Below, piece after piece: positions 16,472 to 25,976 of a stretch of 64,000 nt of DNA. Origin of the DNA: JBJHBP01 sp050485645 (GTDB lineage Bacteria; Pseudomonadota; Gammaproteobacteria; Steroidobacterales; Rariloculaceae). The notes below the pieces were generated by a model. The model saw nothing but the letters and a program-made list of their open reading frames with translations, was not told the origin of the DNA and did no database searches. Every line of letters begins with the position of its first letter. Position 1 is the stretch's first letter. The position numbers and the translations under genes are program-made. Location of the stretch: contig JBJHBT010000017.1 of NCBI GenBank assembly GCA_050485645.1, positions 17,857 to 81,856 on the forward strand, written 5' to 3'.

Positions 16472-18535
16472 ATGAACAATCGGCTCCGCCACGAAACCAG
16501 CCCCTATCTGCTTCAGCATGCCGACAACCCCGTGCACTGGCAGCCGTGGGACGAACAGGCGCTGCGGCTCGCGCGCGAGTCGGACAGGCCGATCCTGCTG
16601 TCCATCGGCTACTCGGCCTGCCACTGGTGTCACGTGATGGCACACGAATCGTTCGAGGACGCCGACACCGCGGCGCTGATGAACGAACGGTTCGTGAACA
16701 TCAAGGTCGACCGCGAGGAACGACCCGATCTGGACAGGATCTATCAGCTGGCCCATCAGCTGTTCGTCGGCCGCGGCGGCGGCTGGCCACTGACCGCATT
16801 CCTGACCCCGGACAGCCACCTGCCGATCGCGGTGGGCACCTATTTCCCTCTTCAGCCACGTTACGGCATGCCGGCTTTCAGCGAAGTGCTGCGCCGTGTT
16901 GCCGACTACTACGCCGGGCATCGCAAAGAAATCACCACGCAGGGCCATGCGCTGGTCGATGCGCTGCGGCGCATGGACGAACGCGCAACGGCACGGGATG
17001 GCCAGCCGCTGGACGCGGCACCGCTTCACGCCGCGCGTGAATCGCTGCGTGCCGGCTTCGACGTGCGTCATGGCGGCTTTGGCGGCGCGCCGAAGTTTCC
17101 GCGCGCCGGGAGCCTCGAGCTGGCATTGGAGCTGTGGCACGACGCAACAGATGCGGACACCGGCACGCGGCACGAAGCTGATCTGATGTCGATGGTGACA
17201 TTCAGCCTCAGCACAATGGCCGCGCGCGGTCTCTACGACCATCTGGCTGGCGGATTTTTCCGCTACGCGGTTGACGAAGCCTGGGCGATACCGCATTTCG
17301 AGAAAATGCTGTACGACAATGCCTCACTGCTGGCGTTGTATGCGGATGCATGGGCCGCCACCGGCCAGGCGGCGTTCGCGACAGCGGCGACTGAGACCGC
17401 GCGGTGGCTGAACCTTGAGATGGCGCATGCGCAAGGCGGATGGTACGCGGCGCTGGACGCCGATTCGGAAGGCGAGGAAGGCCGCTACTATCTGTGGACA
17501 CCCGAGCAGTTCGAATCGCTGCTGCCGGCACCACAGAGCGAGGTGGCGAAAACGGTCTACGGCCTGTATCGCGAACCCAATTTCGAAGGCAGCGAATGGC
17601 ATCTGCATCATGCGGAGTCGGTGGCCACGGTCGCGGCCGCCAACGACACGGCCACGGACGAGGTGCAGGCCTTGCTCGACAGCGCGCGACAAACGCTGCT
17701 GGACGCGCGCCGCGGCAGGCCCGCCCCGGAGCGCGACGACAAGGTGCTCACCGCGTGGAATGCGCTGACGGCACGTGCGATGGCACGCGCGGCGCGCCGT
17801 CTGCGGCGCCCGGATCTGGCGCAACCCGCACTCGCCGCCATCGACTTCATTCGCGGGCAGCTGTGGGATGGCCGGCGCCTGAAAGCCGTCTACAAAGACG
17901 GAAGATCGCGCTTCAACGCCTACCTCGACGACCACGCCTTCATGATGGACGCATTGCTCGAAACCCTGCAGTGCCGGTGGCGAACCGCGGATCTGGAATT
18001 CGCGATCGCCCTTGCGGACACGTTGCTGGAACGGTTCCAGGACGCCCGCGGGGGATTCTGTTTCGTCGCTGACGACCACGAAGCGCTGATCCATCGGCCA
18101 CGATCATTCGCCGACGAGGCCATTCCTTCCGGCAATGGCATCGCGCTGTCGAGCCTGCTGGTGCTCGGCCATCTGCTGGGTGAAACCCGCTACGTGGATG
18201 CGGCTGAACGCGGCCTGCTCGCGGCCCGGCAGGTGGTGCTCGGCCATCCGGATTCGTACGCGGCGACCCTGCACGCACTGGCGCTCTACCTGCACCCGCC
18301 GGAACTGATCATCATTCGCGGCACGCGGGAGGAAACGCACCATGTGTGCGAGGAGATCGGCGCCAACTACCATCCGCGCCGCTACGTGTTCAGCATTCCG
18401 CCGGATGTCGGCACACTGCCGGGCCTGCTCGCAACCCGCTTACCGGCATCGTCCGGCGCAGTCGCCTACCGCTGCGCGGGCACCCGGTGCGACCTGCCGG
18501 AGACGGACATCAACCGCCTGATCGATCAGCTGTAA
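16472..18535 (+). CDS. Thioredoxin-domain protein of the YyaL/Spata20 (DUF255) family
   Basis: 687 residues. The N-terminal DUF255 thioredoxin-like domain carries the family's CHWCH motif (about residues 50-54) and the ETSPYLLQHADNPVHW opening; the rest is an (alpha/alpha)6-barrel like N-acylglucosamine 2-epimerases. The function is not established in bacteria. The start is set at ATG 16472 because homology begins there; 65 upstream residues of open frame look non-coding. The gene is divergent from lgt, and its 3' end overlaps the convergent protease gene by 26 nt. Confidence 0.87.
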   Translation: MNNRLRHETSPYLLQHADNPVHWQPWDEQALRLARESDRPILLSIGYSACHWCHVMAHESFEDADTAALMNERFVNIKVDREERPDLDRIYQLAHQLFVGRGGGWPLTAFLTPDSHLPIAVGTYFPLQPRYGMPAFSEVLRRVADYYAGHRKEITTQGHALVDALRRMDERATARDGQPLDAAPLHAARESLRAGFDVRHGGFGGAPKFPRAGSLELALELWHDATDADTGTRHEADLMSMVTFSLSTMAARGLYDHLAGGFFRYAVDEAWAIPHFEKMLYDNASLLALYADAWAATGQAAFATAATETARWLNLEMAHAQGGWYAALDADSEGEEGRYYLWTPEQFESLLPAPQSEVAKTVYGLYREPNFEGSEWHLHHAESVATVAAANDTATDEVQALLDSARQTLLDARRGRPAPERDDKVLTAWNALTARAMARAARRLRRPDLAQPALAAIDFIRGQLWDGRRLKAVYKDGRSRFNAYLDDHAFMMDALLETLQCRWRTADLEFAIALADTLLERFQDARGGFCFVADDHEALIHRPRSFADEAIPSGNGIALSSLLVLGHLLGETRYVDAAERGLLAARQVVLGHPDSYAATLHALALYLHPPELIIIRGTREETHHVCEEIGANYHPRRYVFSIPPDVGTLPGLLATRLPASSGAVAYRCAGTRCDLPETDINRLIDQL

Positions 18536-21350
18536 TCGTCACCGGCGACGCATGCAGCGGATTGCGTTGCCAGTAGCCGTCTTCGCGCCGGAGCTCGTAC
18601 GCGGGCCAGTACAGCCCGTCGAGCGTCAGCGTGATGACTTCCGGGACGTCGTTCCAGCTCACGGTATGCAGACGCACCGAGTCGGTGCTGCCCAGACGCC
18701 GTATTTCACGAACGAAGCTGTCCATGTCGAGGGTCGGATTGCCGTTGACCGCCACGATGCGCCGGCCGGCCACCAGACCGAAACGACTGGCCGGGGATCC
18801 GAAATTGTAGAACGAGACATACACACCGATCGGTTCCACGCTGCGCTGTGCCGACAGTTCACGGTGCGGTGACTGGATCAGGGCACCGGCCCACATCAGC
18901 ACATGGTCGATATCGACGCCGCTGAGTTCGACGGTTTCCAGCACGCGGGTGATCTCGCGGCCATCCCGAAAGACGGTGACCTCCACCTGTTCCGCCTGTG
19001 ACGCCCGCTCCACTTCACGGAAGGTGTTCGCCGGCTCGCCGTTGATGGCAAGCAGAATGTCGCCGGCACGGAAGAATCCGGCGGCCGGCGTACCGGCAAC
19101 GAAACTGGACACGGCCAGAACCTGGCGCCGCTGACGGTTATGCAACTCATAGGTGGCTGCCCAGGCCTCGGGCAGATCAAGCTTGCTGGCGGTTGCCAAT
19201 GGCATCCGCCGCCATTCGACTTCGAGCGACCGGATGGGCGTGTCGCTGCGCAGATGCTCGAGCATATCCACGACCAATTCCGCGGGCACGCCCAGATTGA
19301 CCTGATGGAGATCGCGTCCGGTCTGATACGCGAAGCTGGACCACAGTGCCAGTACGCCGCCGTCGCGATCGGTGATCACACCGTCGAAGCTGCTGGGGCC
19401 ATTCACCAGGGTGTAGGCCTCCAGGTTCGAGTCGCGGAAGCGGAAGGTGCGTGACGGCGGGAAATTGGCGTCGGTTATCGAGCCGATCTCACTGGACTGG
19501 GAACGCAGCCCGTGGTCCGCCCCCAGGCCCACCACCAGCACGGAACGGCCCGGTTCAGACTCCTCAACACGAAATTCCGCACTGCGAACCGGCGTATCGC
19601 CGATCAGCGCGGTGTCGTACGACACCACCGCAAGGTTGTGCAGGGGGTGTACATAAACGACGTTGCCGGGTATTTCCAGCGAGCCCGCGAACGTGAGCCG
19701 CACATCGCCCAGTGCCACCGGCACGGTGTTGCGATCGACCACCACCCAGCCGCGTTCGGCATCGGCTACCACGCCGGTACCGTAGTAGTAACGATCCGAT
19801 ACACCCGAAACCGTGTAAGGCATCTCGAAGTTCACCAGCACCAGTGAATGCTGGATGATGTCCAGGTGGGGGTCCGTATTGTCCGGAAACGAGGTCGTGC
19901 GGGCTTCGCGTGCCGGCGCGGGCGCCCCTGCCCCAAGCTCACGACACGGCCATACGCCCGCCGCATCGTCACGATGACAGCGCACGGCCGGGTACCAGTG
20001 GCGGCTGTTCGTCAGAATCCGCTGATGCTCGCTACGCGGATCGTCGAAAGGCACGAAGCGCACACTGACCTGCTGACCGATCGCCAGGCTTTCCAGCACC
20101 GCTTCGAATTCGTCCAGGTCGGCGACGGGTTGACCATCGAGTTCGGTGATCAGGCTGGCGCGCGGGATGCCGGCGGTGCCGAACACGTATCCGGGGCTGG
20201 CCACATAGACCCCGCTCACCGGGCGGAACAGGTGTCGCGCCTGCTGATACGACAGTTCGTGAAATACACCGTCACCGAATTCCACGTACTCGTCGGGCGT
20301 CACGGCGTGAAGGTCGTCCACGAGCAGCCGGTACGTGGCCGCCTCGCCGCCTCGCTCAACAACCAGCTCAACGGACTCGCCAACGCTGCCGTCCAGGATC
20401 GATGCCAGTGGCACGAATTCGGTCACCAGTTCGCCGTTCAGTGAAATGAGAATGTCACCCGGCTCGAGCAGCGACGACGCCGACGAACCGGGCAGCACCT
20501 GCTCAACCACCAGCATGCCGGTCTGTTCCGGGTGCGCACGACGCGCCGCCGCTTCGGCGGATTCGGTCAGACCCAGCCGCCGCAGTTCAGCGTAAGGCTT
20601 GCGTACGAATTCGGTACGAAGCGTCCCGCGCGTTACCGGCCTGCCCTGTCGAATGAGCTGGAACGCTTCATTGACGCGATCCAGCGGCAGAAAGAAACTC
20701 GACGCGGCCTGGGAATTGCCGCCGGCATTGAGCGCGACCGCGCGGCCCTGTATGTCGATGACCGGCGAGCCGGATGAACCACCGGATGTCCCGGACGCCG
20801 CCTGGAAATAGAACGTGTTGAAGTCGTTGTAGTTGCCGCGCCCATAGTTCGGTGCCTGTCGGTCCAGACGCGCAATCGTGCCGGCCAGGATCGACAGCTG
20901 TTCCCCGGCATCGTTGCCCACGACGCGTATGTCGGTGCCCACCTGTGCCGCCGCCGGCGCCAGCGGGATCTCGGCCGGCTCCATGAAGACAAGATCGTCG
21001 GGGTTGTAACTGAAGAATCCGAAGTCGTGAACCGGATCGCGATAGACGGGGATCAGATCCACCTCTTCCTGATTCAGAAAGATGGCCTGTGCCCGCACCG
21101 GTCCGGGAGTGACCACATGACGGTTGGTGAGGATCAGGCCGCGCTCGGCGTCAACGACAAACCCGGTTGCCTGGGTGGAGCGGTTGCGCTCCGTGTCGAA
21201 TGCACGCGTACTGTCCACGCGTATCGACACCACTCCCGTCGCGATGCGTTCCAGCGTCTGGTTCCATGTCTGTGTCTGTGCCTGTGCCGATGCATGCGCC
21301 GCAGTCAGAGCGACCAGCGCGATGACCAGCAAGTTTTTGATTGATTTCAT
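18510..21350 (-). CDS. Large HtrA-like serine protease with two protease modules and several PDZ domains
   Basis: 946 residues with a signal peptide (cleavage after about residue 22). The first trypsin-like module has a full triad: H78 (TNRHVV), D109 (HDFGFF) and S193 in GGSSGSP. PDZ-like segments follow (about 270-360 and 370-470). A second protease-like module (about 520-690) has lost the triad: Asn where His is expected (VDRNTV) and Asn in place of Asp (HPLHNLAVV). Two more PDZ-like regions end the protein. This order matches the fungal/plant Nma111/Deg7-type double HtrA. ATG 21350 gives the signal peptide; the longer frame does not. Periplasmic quality control is inferred. Confidence 0.8.
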   Translation of the reverse strand: MKSIKNLLVIALVALTAAHASAQAQTQTWNQTLERIATGVVSIRVDSTRAFDTERNRSTQATGFVVDAERGLILTNRHVVTPGPVRAQAIFLNQEEVDLIPVYRDPVHDFGFFSYNPDDLVFMEPAEIPLAPAAAQVGTDIRVVGNDAGEQLSILAGTIARLDRQAPNYGRGNYNDFNTFYFQAASGTSGGSSGSPVIDIQGRAVALNAGGNSQAASSFFLPLDRVNEAFQLIRQGRPVTRGTLRTEFVRKPYAELRRLGLTESAEAAARRAHPEQTGMLVVEQVLPGSSASSLLEPGDILISLNGELVTEFVPLASILDGSVGESVELVVERGGEAATYRLLVDDLHAVTPDEYVEFGDGVFHELSYQQARHLFRPVSGVYVASPGYVFGTAGIPRASLITELDGQPVADLDEFEAVLESLAIGQQVSVRFVPFDDPRSEHQRILTNSRHWYPAVRCHRDDAAGVWPCRELGAGAPAPAREARTTSFPDNTDPHLDIIQHSLVLVNFEMPYTVSGVSDRYYYGTGVVADAERGWVVVDRNTVPVALGDVRLTFAGSLEIPGNVVYVHPLHNLAVVSYDTALIGDTPVRSAEFRVEESEPGRSVLVVGLGADHGLRSQSSEIGSITDANFPPSRTFRFRDSNLEAYTLVNGPSSFDGVITDRDGGVLALWSSFAYQTGRDLHQVNLGVPAELVVDMLEHLRSDTPIRSLEVEWRRMPLATASKLDLPEAWAATYELHNRQRRQVLAVSSFVAGTPAAGFFRAGDILLAINGEPANTFREVERASQAEQVEVTVFRDGREITRVLETVELSGVDIDHVLMWAGALIQSPHRELSAQRSVEPIGVYVSFYNFGSPASRFGLVAGRRIVAVNGNPTLDMDSFVREIRRLGSTDSVRLHTVSWNDVPEVITLTLDGLYWPAYELRREDGYWQRNPLHASPVTITADRSGG

Positions 21351-21445
21351 GTAACTGGCTTCTTTGATGTCGATCGCTGGTAGGTTCAGACAATCCTCGC
21401 AGCATTTTATTCCCAAGGAAAGCGAAGCCGGCTGCGCGGCGGACC

Positions 21446-21468
21446 CCGCCCGCTACAATGGCGGGCGG
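21446..21468 (-). other. Hairpin at the ubiI stop codon
   Basis: CCGCCCGC (21446-21453) and GCGGGCGG (21461-21468) form a perfect 8-bp stem with a 7-nt loop overlapping the end of ubiI, about 100 nt before the protease gene on the same strand. No T-run follows, so an intrinsic terminator is not certain; it may be an mRNA-stabilising stem or an attenuator. Confidence 0.45.
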
Positions 21469-22682
21469 AGTAGCGCACCGCGGCGACTGCCGGTCCCCAG
21501 TGCCTGACGCATCAGCCAGCGACGTCCCGGACCGAACCACTGCACGGCGGAGAGTCCGAAACGGCGCGCCGGCGACACCCAGCCCGGCAGGTTGCCGCTG
21601 CGAGCGATCACATCCAGTGCCAGCAGCATCGCCAGGTTCTCGCCCTTGCTGGCGCGTTCATAACGGCGCAGTACCCGCAGATCGCCCGGCGACTGCCCTT
21701 CGTCCAGCGCCTGTTCCAGCGTACGGGCAAGCCGGGTTGCGTCCAGCAGGCCCAGATTCATTCCCTGACCGGCCAGCGGATGCACGGTGTGTGCCGCATC
21801 GCCGGCCAGCACCAGCCGCGGCGCGCAGTAGCGCAGGGCGTGCAGCGCGCGCAGAGGAAACGCAGCGCGCGGGGACGGTGCCGACAGCCGTCCCAGTACG
21901 CCGCCACTGGCCTGCTGCAATGCAACGAGAAAACTCGCCTCATCCGCGGCGAGCAGCGATTCCGCCTGCGCCACGGGCATGGACCACACGATCGACACGC
22001 GACCGTCGGCCAGTGGCAGCAACGCCAGCGGGCCACCGGCAAGGAAACGCTGTCGGGCACACTGGCCGTGATCCAGTTCGCAGTCGATGTGCGCGACCAC
22101 GGCCTGCTGGCCATAGGCTTCGGTAACCACAGGCAGCTGCGCAAGTTCACGCAGCCGTGAGGCGCTGCCGTCCGCGGCCACGATCAGGTCGGCACGGATG
22201 CGCTCACCGTCATCCAGTCTCACCATGACATCATCGGCGCCGGTGTCCAGCGACTTCACCCTGCGGCCGAAGGTCAGTGACGTTTCAGTACGCGTTCGCA
22301 GCACGTCCAGCAGTGCGACTCTCAGCAGGCTGTCTTCGACGATATGTCCGAGGTCCGGCTCGCCGATTTCGGCTGCATCGAAACGCAGTACGCCGACGTC
22401 ATCGTTCGGGCTCCCTTCCCACACCAGCATGCTGCGGTACGGGCTGACGCGCGCGGCAGTCACCGCATCCCATGCACCCACCGAGTCGAACAGCTGCTGC
22501 GACAGACGAGACAGTGCGTAGACACGCAGATCGGTGCGCTGCGCGGACCACTCGGGTGGATCGCGACCGTCGAGCACATGCACCTCGAGCTGGCGTTGAT
22601 GAGCACCGCAGGCCAGTCGAGCCGCAAGCGCAAGACCGACCGGTCCACCGCCGACGATCAATACGCGGCATGAAGCTGTCAT
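21453..22682 (-). CDS. ubiI: FAD-dependent ubiquinone-biosynthesis hydroxylase, UbiI/VisC type
   Basis: 409 residues. N-terminal Rossmann FAD motif VLIVGGGPVG, a middle DG motif (VAADGSASRLR) and the C-terminal GDAAHTVHPLAGQGMNLG that closes the FAD site define the UbiH/UbiF/UbiI family. Its place directly after pepP-ubiH is that of ubiI, which adds the C5 hydroxyl to the quinone ring; family members are hard to tell apart by sequence. Its ATG overlaps the ubiH stop (ATGA). Coq7, encoded at 31 kb, would do the C6 step. Confidence 0.85.
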   Translation of the reverse strand: MTASCRVLIVGGGPVGLALAARLACGAHQRQLEVHVLDGRDPPEWSAQRTDLRVYALSRLSQQLFDSVGAWDAVTAARVSPYRSMLVWEGSPNDDVGVLRFDAAEIGEPDLGHIVEDSLLRVALLDVLRTRTETSLTFGRRVKSLDTGADDVMVRLDDGERIRADLIVAADGSASRLRELAQLPVVTEAYGQQAVVAHIDCELDHGQCARQRFLAGGPLALLPLADGRVSIVWSMPVAQAESLLAADEASFLVALQQASGGVLGRLSAPSPRAAFPLRALHALRYCAPRLVLAGDAAHTVHPLAGQGMNLGLLDATRLARTLEQALDEGQSPGDLRVLRRYERASKGENLAMLLALDVIARSGNLPGWVSPARRFGLSAVQWFGPGRRWLMRQALGTGSRRGALLRPPL

Positions 22683-23929
22683 GGCGTGCCGACTGGCAGG
22701 CCACGTGCCAGCGCGGGCTGACGGCCGGCCAGCCCCATCATCTGCTCAGCCAGCACGGCCTTGAGCGGCGGCAGTCGATCGAACGCGGCCAGGCTCATGC
22801 CACGTACCAGACCCGCGCCCGGCACGCCGCAGCCGAACAGCTGCACCAGACCGTGTGTCAGAGTGACGACACGACGACGATCAGCGGCTCGCGCCTGGCG
22901 ATAGTCCCGCAACACCGCCGGCGAGCCGACATCGGCATCGTTGTTCGCGCCGCGCTGCACTGCGGCGGCCAGACAGTCAGCCAGCTCCGCCACATCCCGC
23001 AGCGCCAGATTGAAACCCTGACCGGCGACCGGATGCAGACTGGCGGCCGCATTGCCGATCAGCACCGCACGCTGCCCGTTGATCGACTCGCTGACGACAC
23101 GTCGCAGGGGGTGCACGATCCGCGTTCCGCACTGCCGGATGCTGCCCAGCCGGTAGCCGAAAGCGCGCTGCAGGCGCGCACGGAATGCGGCATCGGGCAG
23201 ACTCATCAGCTCCGCGGCATCATCGGTGCGAACGGTCCAGACCACCGCCATGCGTCCCTGACCAAGCGGCAGCAACGCCAGCGGACCATGGGCGGTGAAG
23301 CGCTCGAAAGCGATTCCCCGATGCGGTTTCCCGGTAAGGCAGTTCACCACCACCGCAGACTGCGCATAGTCATCCTCGCGCGCAGCAATGCCCAGCGCAC
23401 CGCGTAACGGCGAACCGGCGCCATCGGCGGCCACCAGCAATCGCGCATGCAGCGACTGCCTGCCAGTGGCCGACTCGACATCGACAACCACCGCATCGTC
23501 CCGGTGCCGCACCGACACCACGCTGGCCGGCGCCAACGTTCGCAGCCGCGGCGCTTCGGTCAGTGCATCCCAGATCACCTTGCCCATGACACGGTTGGCG
23601 ATCGTACAACCCAGCGCGGCGACGCCGTAGTCGCGCGCATGCAGTCGGGCCGTGCCAAACCGCCCGCGTTCACCGATATGGATGGTGGTGATGGGTTCGG
23701 CGTGGCCGGCCAGCGCCGCCCACAACCCCAGCCCGTCCAGAATCCGGCGTGATCCTTCGGCCAGTGCCGTACAGCGATCGTCGAAACTGGGTTGCGCCAG
23801 TTCACGCGGATCGCGCGCCTCGACCAGTGCGCAGGTCAGCGGCAGCGAAGCCAGTGCGTGCGCCAGCACGGAACCGACCAGTCCTCCGCCGACAATCAGG
23901 ACATCGACCGATGTCGCGTCATGGCTCAA
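22679..23929 (-). CDS. ubiH: 2-octaprenyl-6-methoxyphenol hydroxylase UbiH
   Basis: 416-residue FAD monooxygenase for the C1 hydroxylation in ubiquinone synthesis. VLIVGGGLVG binds FAD; the second FAD motif reads GNAAASLHPVAGQGFN, the GNAA variant I associate with UbiH. The start is TTG 23929, which overlaps the pepP stop in TTGA and immediately precedes the conserved N-terminus; the longer open frame runs antisense-like through pepP and is not coding. Middle gene of pepP-ubiH-ubiI. Confidence 0.9.
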   Translation of the reverse strand: MSHDATSVDVLIVGGGLVGSVLAHALASLPLTCALVEARDPRELAQPSFDDRCTALAEGSRRILDGLGLWAALAGHAEPITTIHIGERGRFGTARLHARDYGVAALGCTIANRVMGKVIWDALTEAPRLRTLAPASVVSVRHRDDAVVVDVESATGRQSLHARLLVAADGAGSPLRGALGIAAREDDYAQSAVVVNCLTGKPHRGIAFERFTAHGPLALLPLGQGRMAVVWTVRTDDAAELMSLPDAAFRARLQRAFGYRLGSIRQCGTRIVHPLRRVVSESINGQRAVLIGNAAASLHPVAGQGFNLALRDVAELADCLAAAVQRGANNDADVGSPAVLRDYRQARAADRRRVVTLTHGLVQLFGCGVPGAGLVRGMSLAAFDRLPPLKAVLAEQMMGLAGRQPALARGLPVGTP

Positions 23930-25233
23930 CGCGTGCTCTCCATGAACCGCTCGATCTCCGCGGCGCCGGCCGGCAGCCCTTCGGTGAGGACGCGCGGCCC
24001 GTTGCGCGTCACCACCACGTCGTCTTCTATGCGTATGCCGATGCCGCGCCACGGCCGCGCGGCGCCGGGAGCGTCCGTGTTCACGTAGATGCCGGGCTCG
24101 ATCGTCAGCACCATGCCCGGCTCGAGCAGTCGCCACTCGTCACCCACACGATAGTCGCCAACATCGTGCACATCCAGGCCCAGCCAGTGACCTGTGCGAT
24201 GCATGAAGAATGACCGGTACGCGCCGTCGCGTATCAGGCTCGGGACGCGACCGCTGAGTATGCCCAGATCACGCAGGCCGCGGGTGATCACCTTTACCGC
24301 CGCGTCGTGGGGATCGTTCCAGTGATTGCCTGGCTTCACGGCCGCGGTCGCGGCCTGATTGGCTTCATGGCAGATGTCATGCAGCTCGCGCTGCCGCTCA
24401 CTGAAGCGCCCGTTGACCGGAAACGTGCGGGTAATGTCGGATGCGTACAGCCCATGCTCGCAACCGGCATCGATCAGCACCAGGTCTCCATCGTTCAGGA
24501 CGGCGTTGTTCGCGCGGTAGTGCAGCACGCAGGCATTGGCACCCCCGGCAACGATGGGCGAGTACGAGCATTCCACACCGTTGCGACGGAACTCGTGCTG
24601 AAACTCCGCTTCCAGTTCGTATTCCTTCATGCCCGGACGACATATCCGCATCGCCCGCCTGTGTGCGACAACGGCGATCCGCGCGGCCTTGCGCATTTCC
24701 GACAGCTCGGCGCGACTCTTGAACAGCCTCATTTCGTGCAGTAGATGGCCGAGCGCAACCAGCTCACCCGGCGCATGGGAACTCTGTCGTCTGGCGTTCA
24801 GCGCCGTGATCCAGCCCAGCATGCGCTGGTCGAATTCCGCCATGACGCCCATTGCGCAATAGACGCGTTCGCGCGGCTCGAGCAGACCGGGGAGTATGTC
24901 CTCCAGGTCCGATACCGGAAACGCATCGTCGGCACCGTAGCGCTCGATCGCACCAGCGGGTCCGGCACGCGGCCCGTCCCACTGCTCGCGCGCGGGGTCG
25001 CGTTCGCGACAGAACATGATGAATTCGCCCTGCTCACGACCCGGCACGAAGACGGCGACGGCGTCGGGTTCATCGAATCCGGTGAGATACCAGAAATCGC
25101 TGTCCTGACGATAGGCGTAGGTGCTGTCGCGGTTGCGCGTGCGTTCCGGTGCCGCGGCGACGACGGCGATGCCCTCGTGCCCGATCATCTCCATCAGGTG
25201 GCGGCGTCGCCGCGCGAATTCTTTTGCATCCAT
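23926..25233 (-). CDS. pepP: Xaa-Pro aminopeptidase
   Basis: 435 residues: N-terminal creatinase-like domain (about 1-170) followed by the pita-bread M24 catalytic domain. It removes N-terminal residues next to proline using two Mn ions. The metal ligands are present: Asp in LIDAGCE and SDITRTFP, His in RTGHWLG, and the Glu pair in IEPGIY and IRIEDDV. Its stop overlaps the TTG start of ubiH, and ygfB lies 15 nt upstream. Confidence 0.94.
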   Translation of the reverse strand: MDAKEFARRRRHLMEMIGHEGIAVVAAAPERTRNRDSTYAYRQDSDFWYLTGFDEPDAVAVFVPGREQGEFIMFCRERDPAREQWDGPRAGPAGAIERYGADDAFPVSDLEDILPGLLEPRERVYCAMGVMAEFDQRMLGWITALNARRQSSHAPGELVALGHLLHEMRLFKSRAELSEMRKAARIAVVAHRRAMRICRPGMKEYELEAEFQHEFRRNGVECSYSPIVAGGANACVLHYRANNAVLNDGDLVLIDAGCEHGLYASDITRTFPVNGRFSERQRELHDICHEANQAATAAVKPGNHWNDPHDAAVKVITRGLRDLGILSGRVPSLIRDGAYRSFFMHRTGHWLGLDVHDVGDYRVGDEWRLLEPGMVLTIEPGIYVNTDAPGAARPWRGIGIRIEDDVVVTRNGPRVLTEGLPAGAAEIERFMESTR

Positions 25234-25248
25234 CGGGTAACCGGTCCG

Positions 25249-25851
25249 TCAATGCAGCGTGCGCTGATCCAGCTTCGTGCGCACCGCCGCGAGTTCCTCA
25301 AATACGATCTGCACGCTGACGCGCACATACTCGACCACTTCCAGCAGCGCGAAGTCCGGCTGTGCCGGCTCCTCGGATGAATCATCCTCCAGGACCGCGC
25401 GACTGATCTCCGAAAAGTCGTTGAAAATCTCGGTGATCGTGTCTCGGCCGCGATCATCGAGCATCTGCGGATCCAGTCCACCCAGTCCGAGCCCCGCGAG
25501 AAAGCCCTGACACCATTCCGCCAGCGCTTGCACGCGTTCGGGCAGCGGCTTTTCGTCGTGCGGCAGCAGCGGCTCGAAGCCCAGCTCGTCACCGGCCAGC
25601 GTGCGCCAGGCATCGATGCCGAGTTCGTTGAGCCGGGAGCGCAATCGCGCGATGGTTTCCAAATCGCCGCCGGCGTCTTTCAGACACTCATCCAACCAGC
25701 GCTCGCTCGCGTCACCGCCACCGCTGCACAGCAGCCCGCAGACGCATCCATGCAGCTCCGCCACGCCGGAGACCACGCCGGCTTCCCTCAGCGCCGAACC
25801 CAGCGCCGCATAGTCGATGTTGTCGCCACCCGTCACTGTGTTCCCGCCCAT
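25249..25851 (-). CDS. ygfB: UPF0149 family protein YgfB
   Basis: 200 residues of the UPF0149/YgfB family, with the conserved ELHGCVCGLLCSG segment and an acidic C-terminus. YgfB of Pseudomonas aeruginosa has been linked to repression of ampDh3 expression; no such target is visible here. ATG 25851 is chosen because the family N-terminus begins there; the open frame upstream overlaps zapB on the other strand. First gene of ygfB-pepP-ubiH-ubiI and divergent from zapB, as in many gammaproteobacteria. Confidence 0.9.
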   Translation of the reverse strand: MGGNTVTGGDNIDYAALGSALREAGVVSGVAELHGCVCGLLCSGGGDASERWLDECLKDAGGDLETIARLRSRLNELGIDAWRTLAGDELGFEPLLPHDEKPLPERVQALAEWCQGFLAGLGLGGLDPQMLDDRGRDTITEIFNDFSEISRAVLEDDSSEEPAQPDFALLEVVEYVRVSVQIVFEELAAVRTKLDQRTLH

Positions 25852-25940
25852 CCGTTTGCGCGGACCAATGCTAACACCGGCGCCTGCCCCGCCCCAGCCA
25901 TCGTGCCTGCCTGCGATCCAGGCGCCGGCGGACCTGGCGA

Positions 25941-25970
25941 TTGACCGTCGGATGCCGCGCACTCTATATT
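25941..25970 (+). promoter_or_regulatory. Promoter of zapB-zapA with start at or next to the ATG
   Basis: A -35 box TTGACC (25941-25946) and a -10 box TATATT (25965-25970) are 18 nt apart. The -10 ends 6 nt before ATG 25977, so the predicted transcription start is the A of the start codon: a leaderless mRNA. This is the best-supported promoter of this type in the window. Confidence 0.6.
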
Positions 25971-25976
25971 CCGCGC

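Noticed and set aside
22679..23929. UbiH with GNAA instead of GDAA as a defect
   Set aside because: I associate GNAA with this position in UbiH; the rest of the FAD site is normal.
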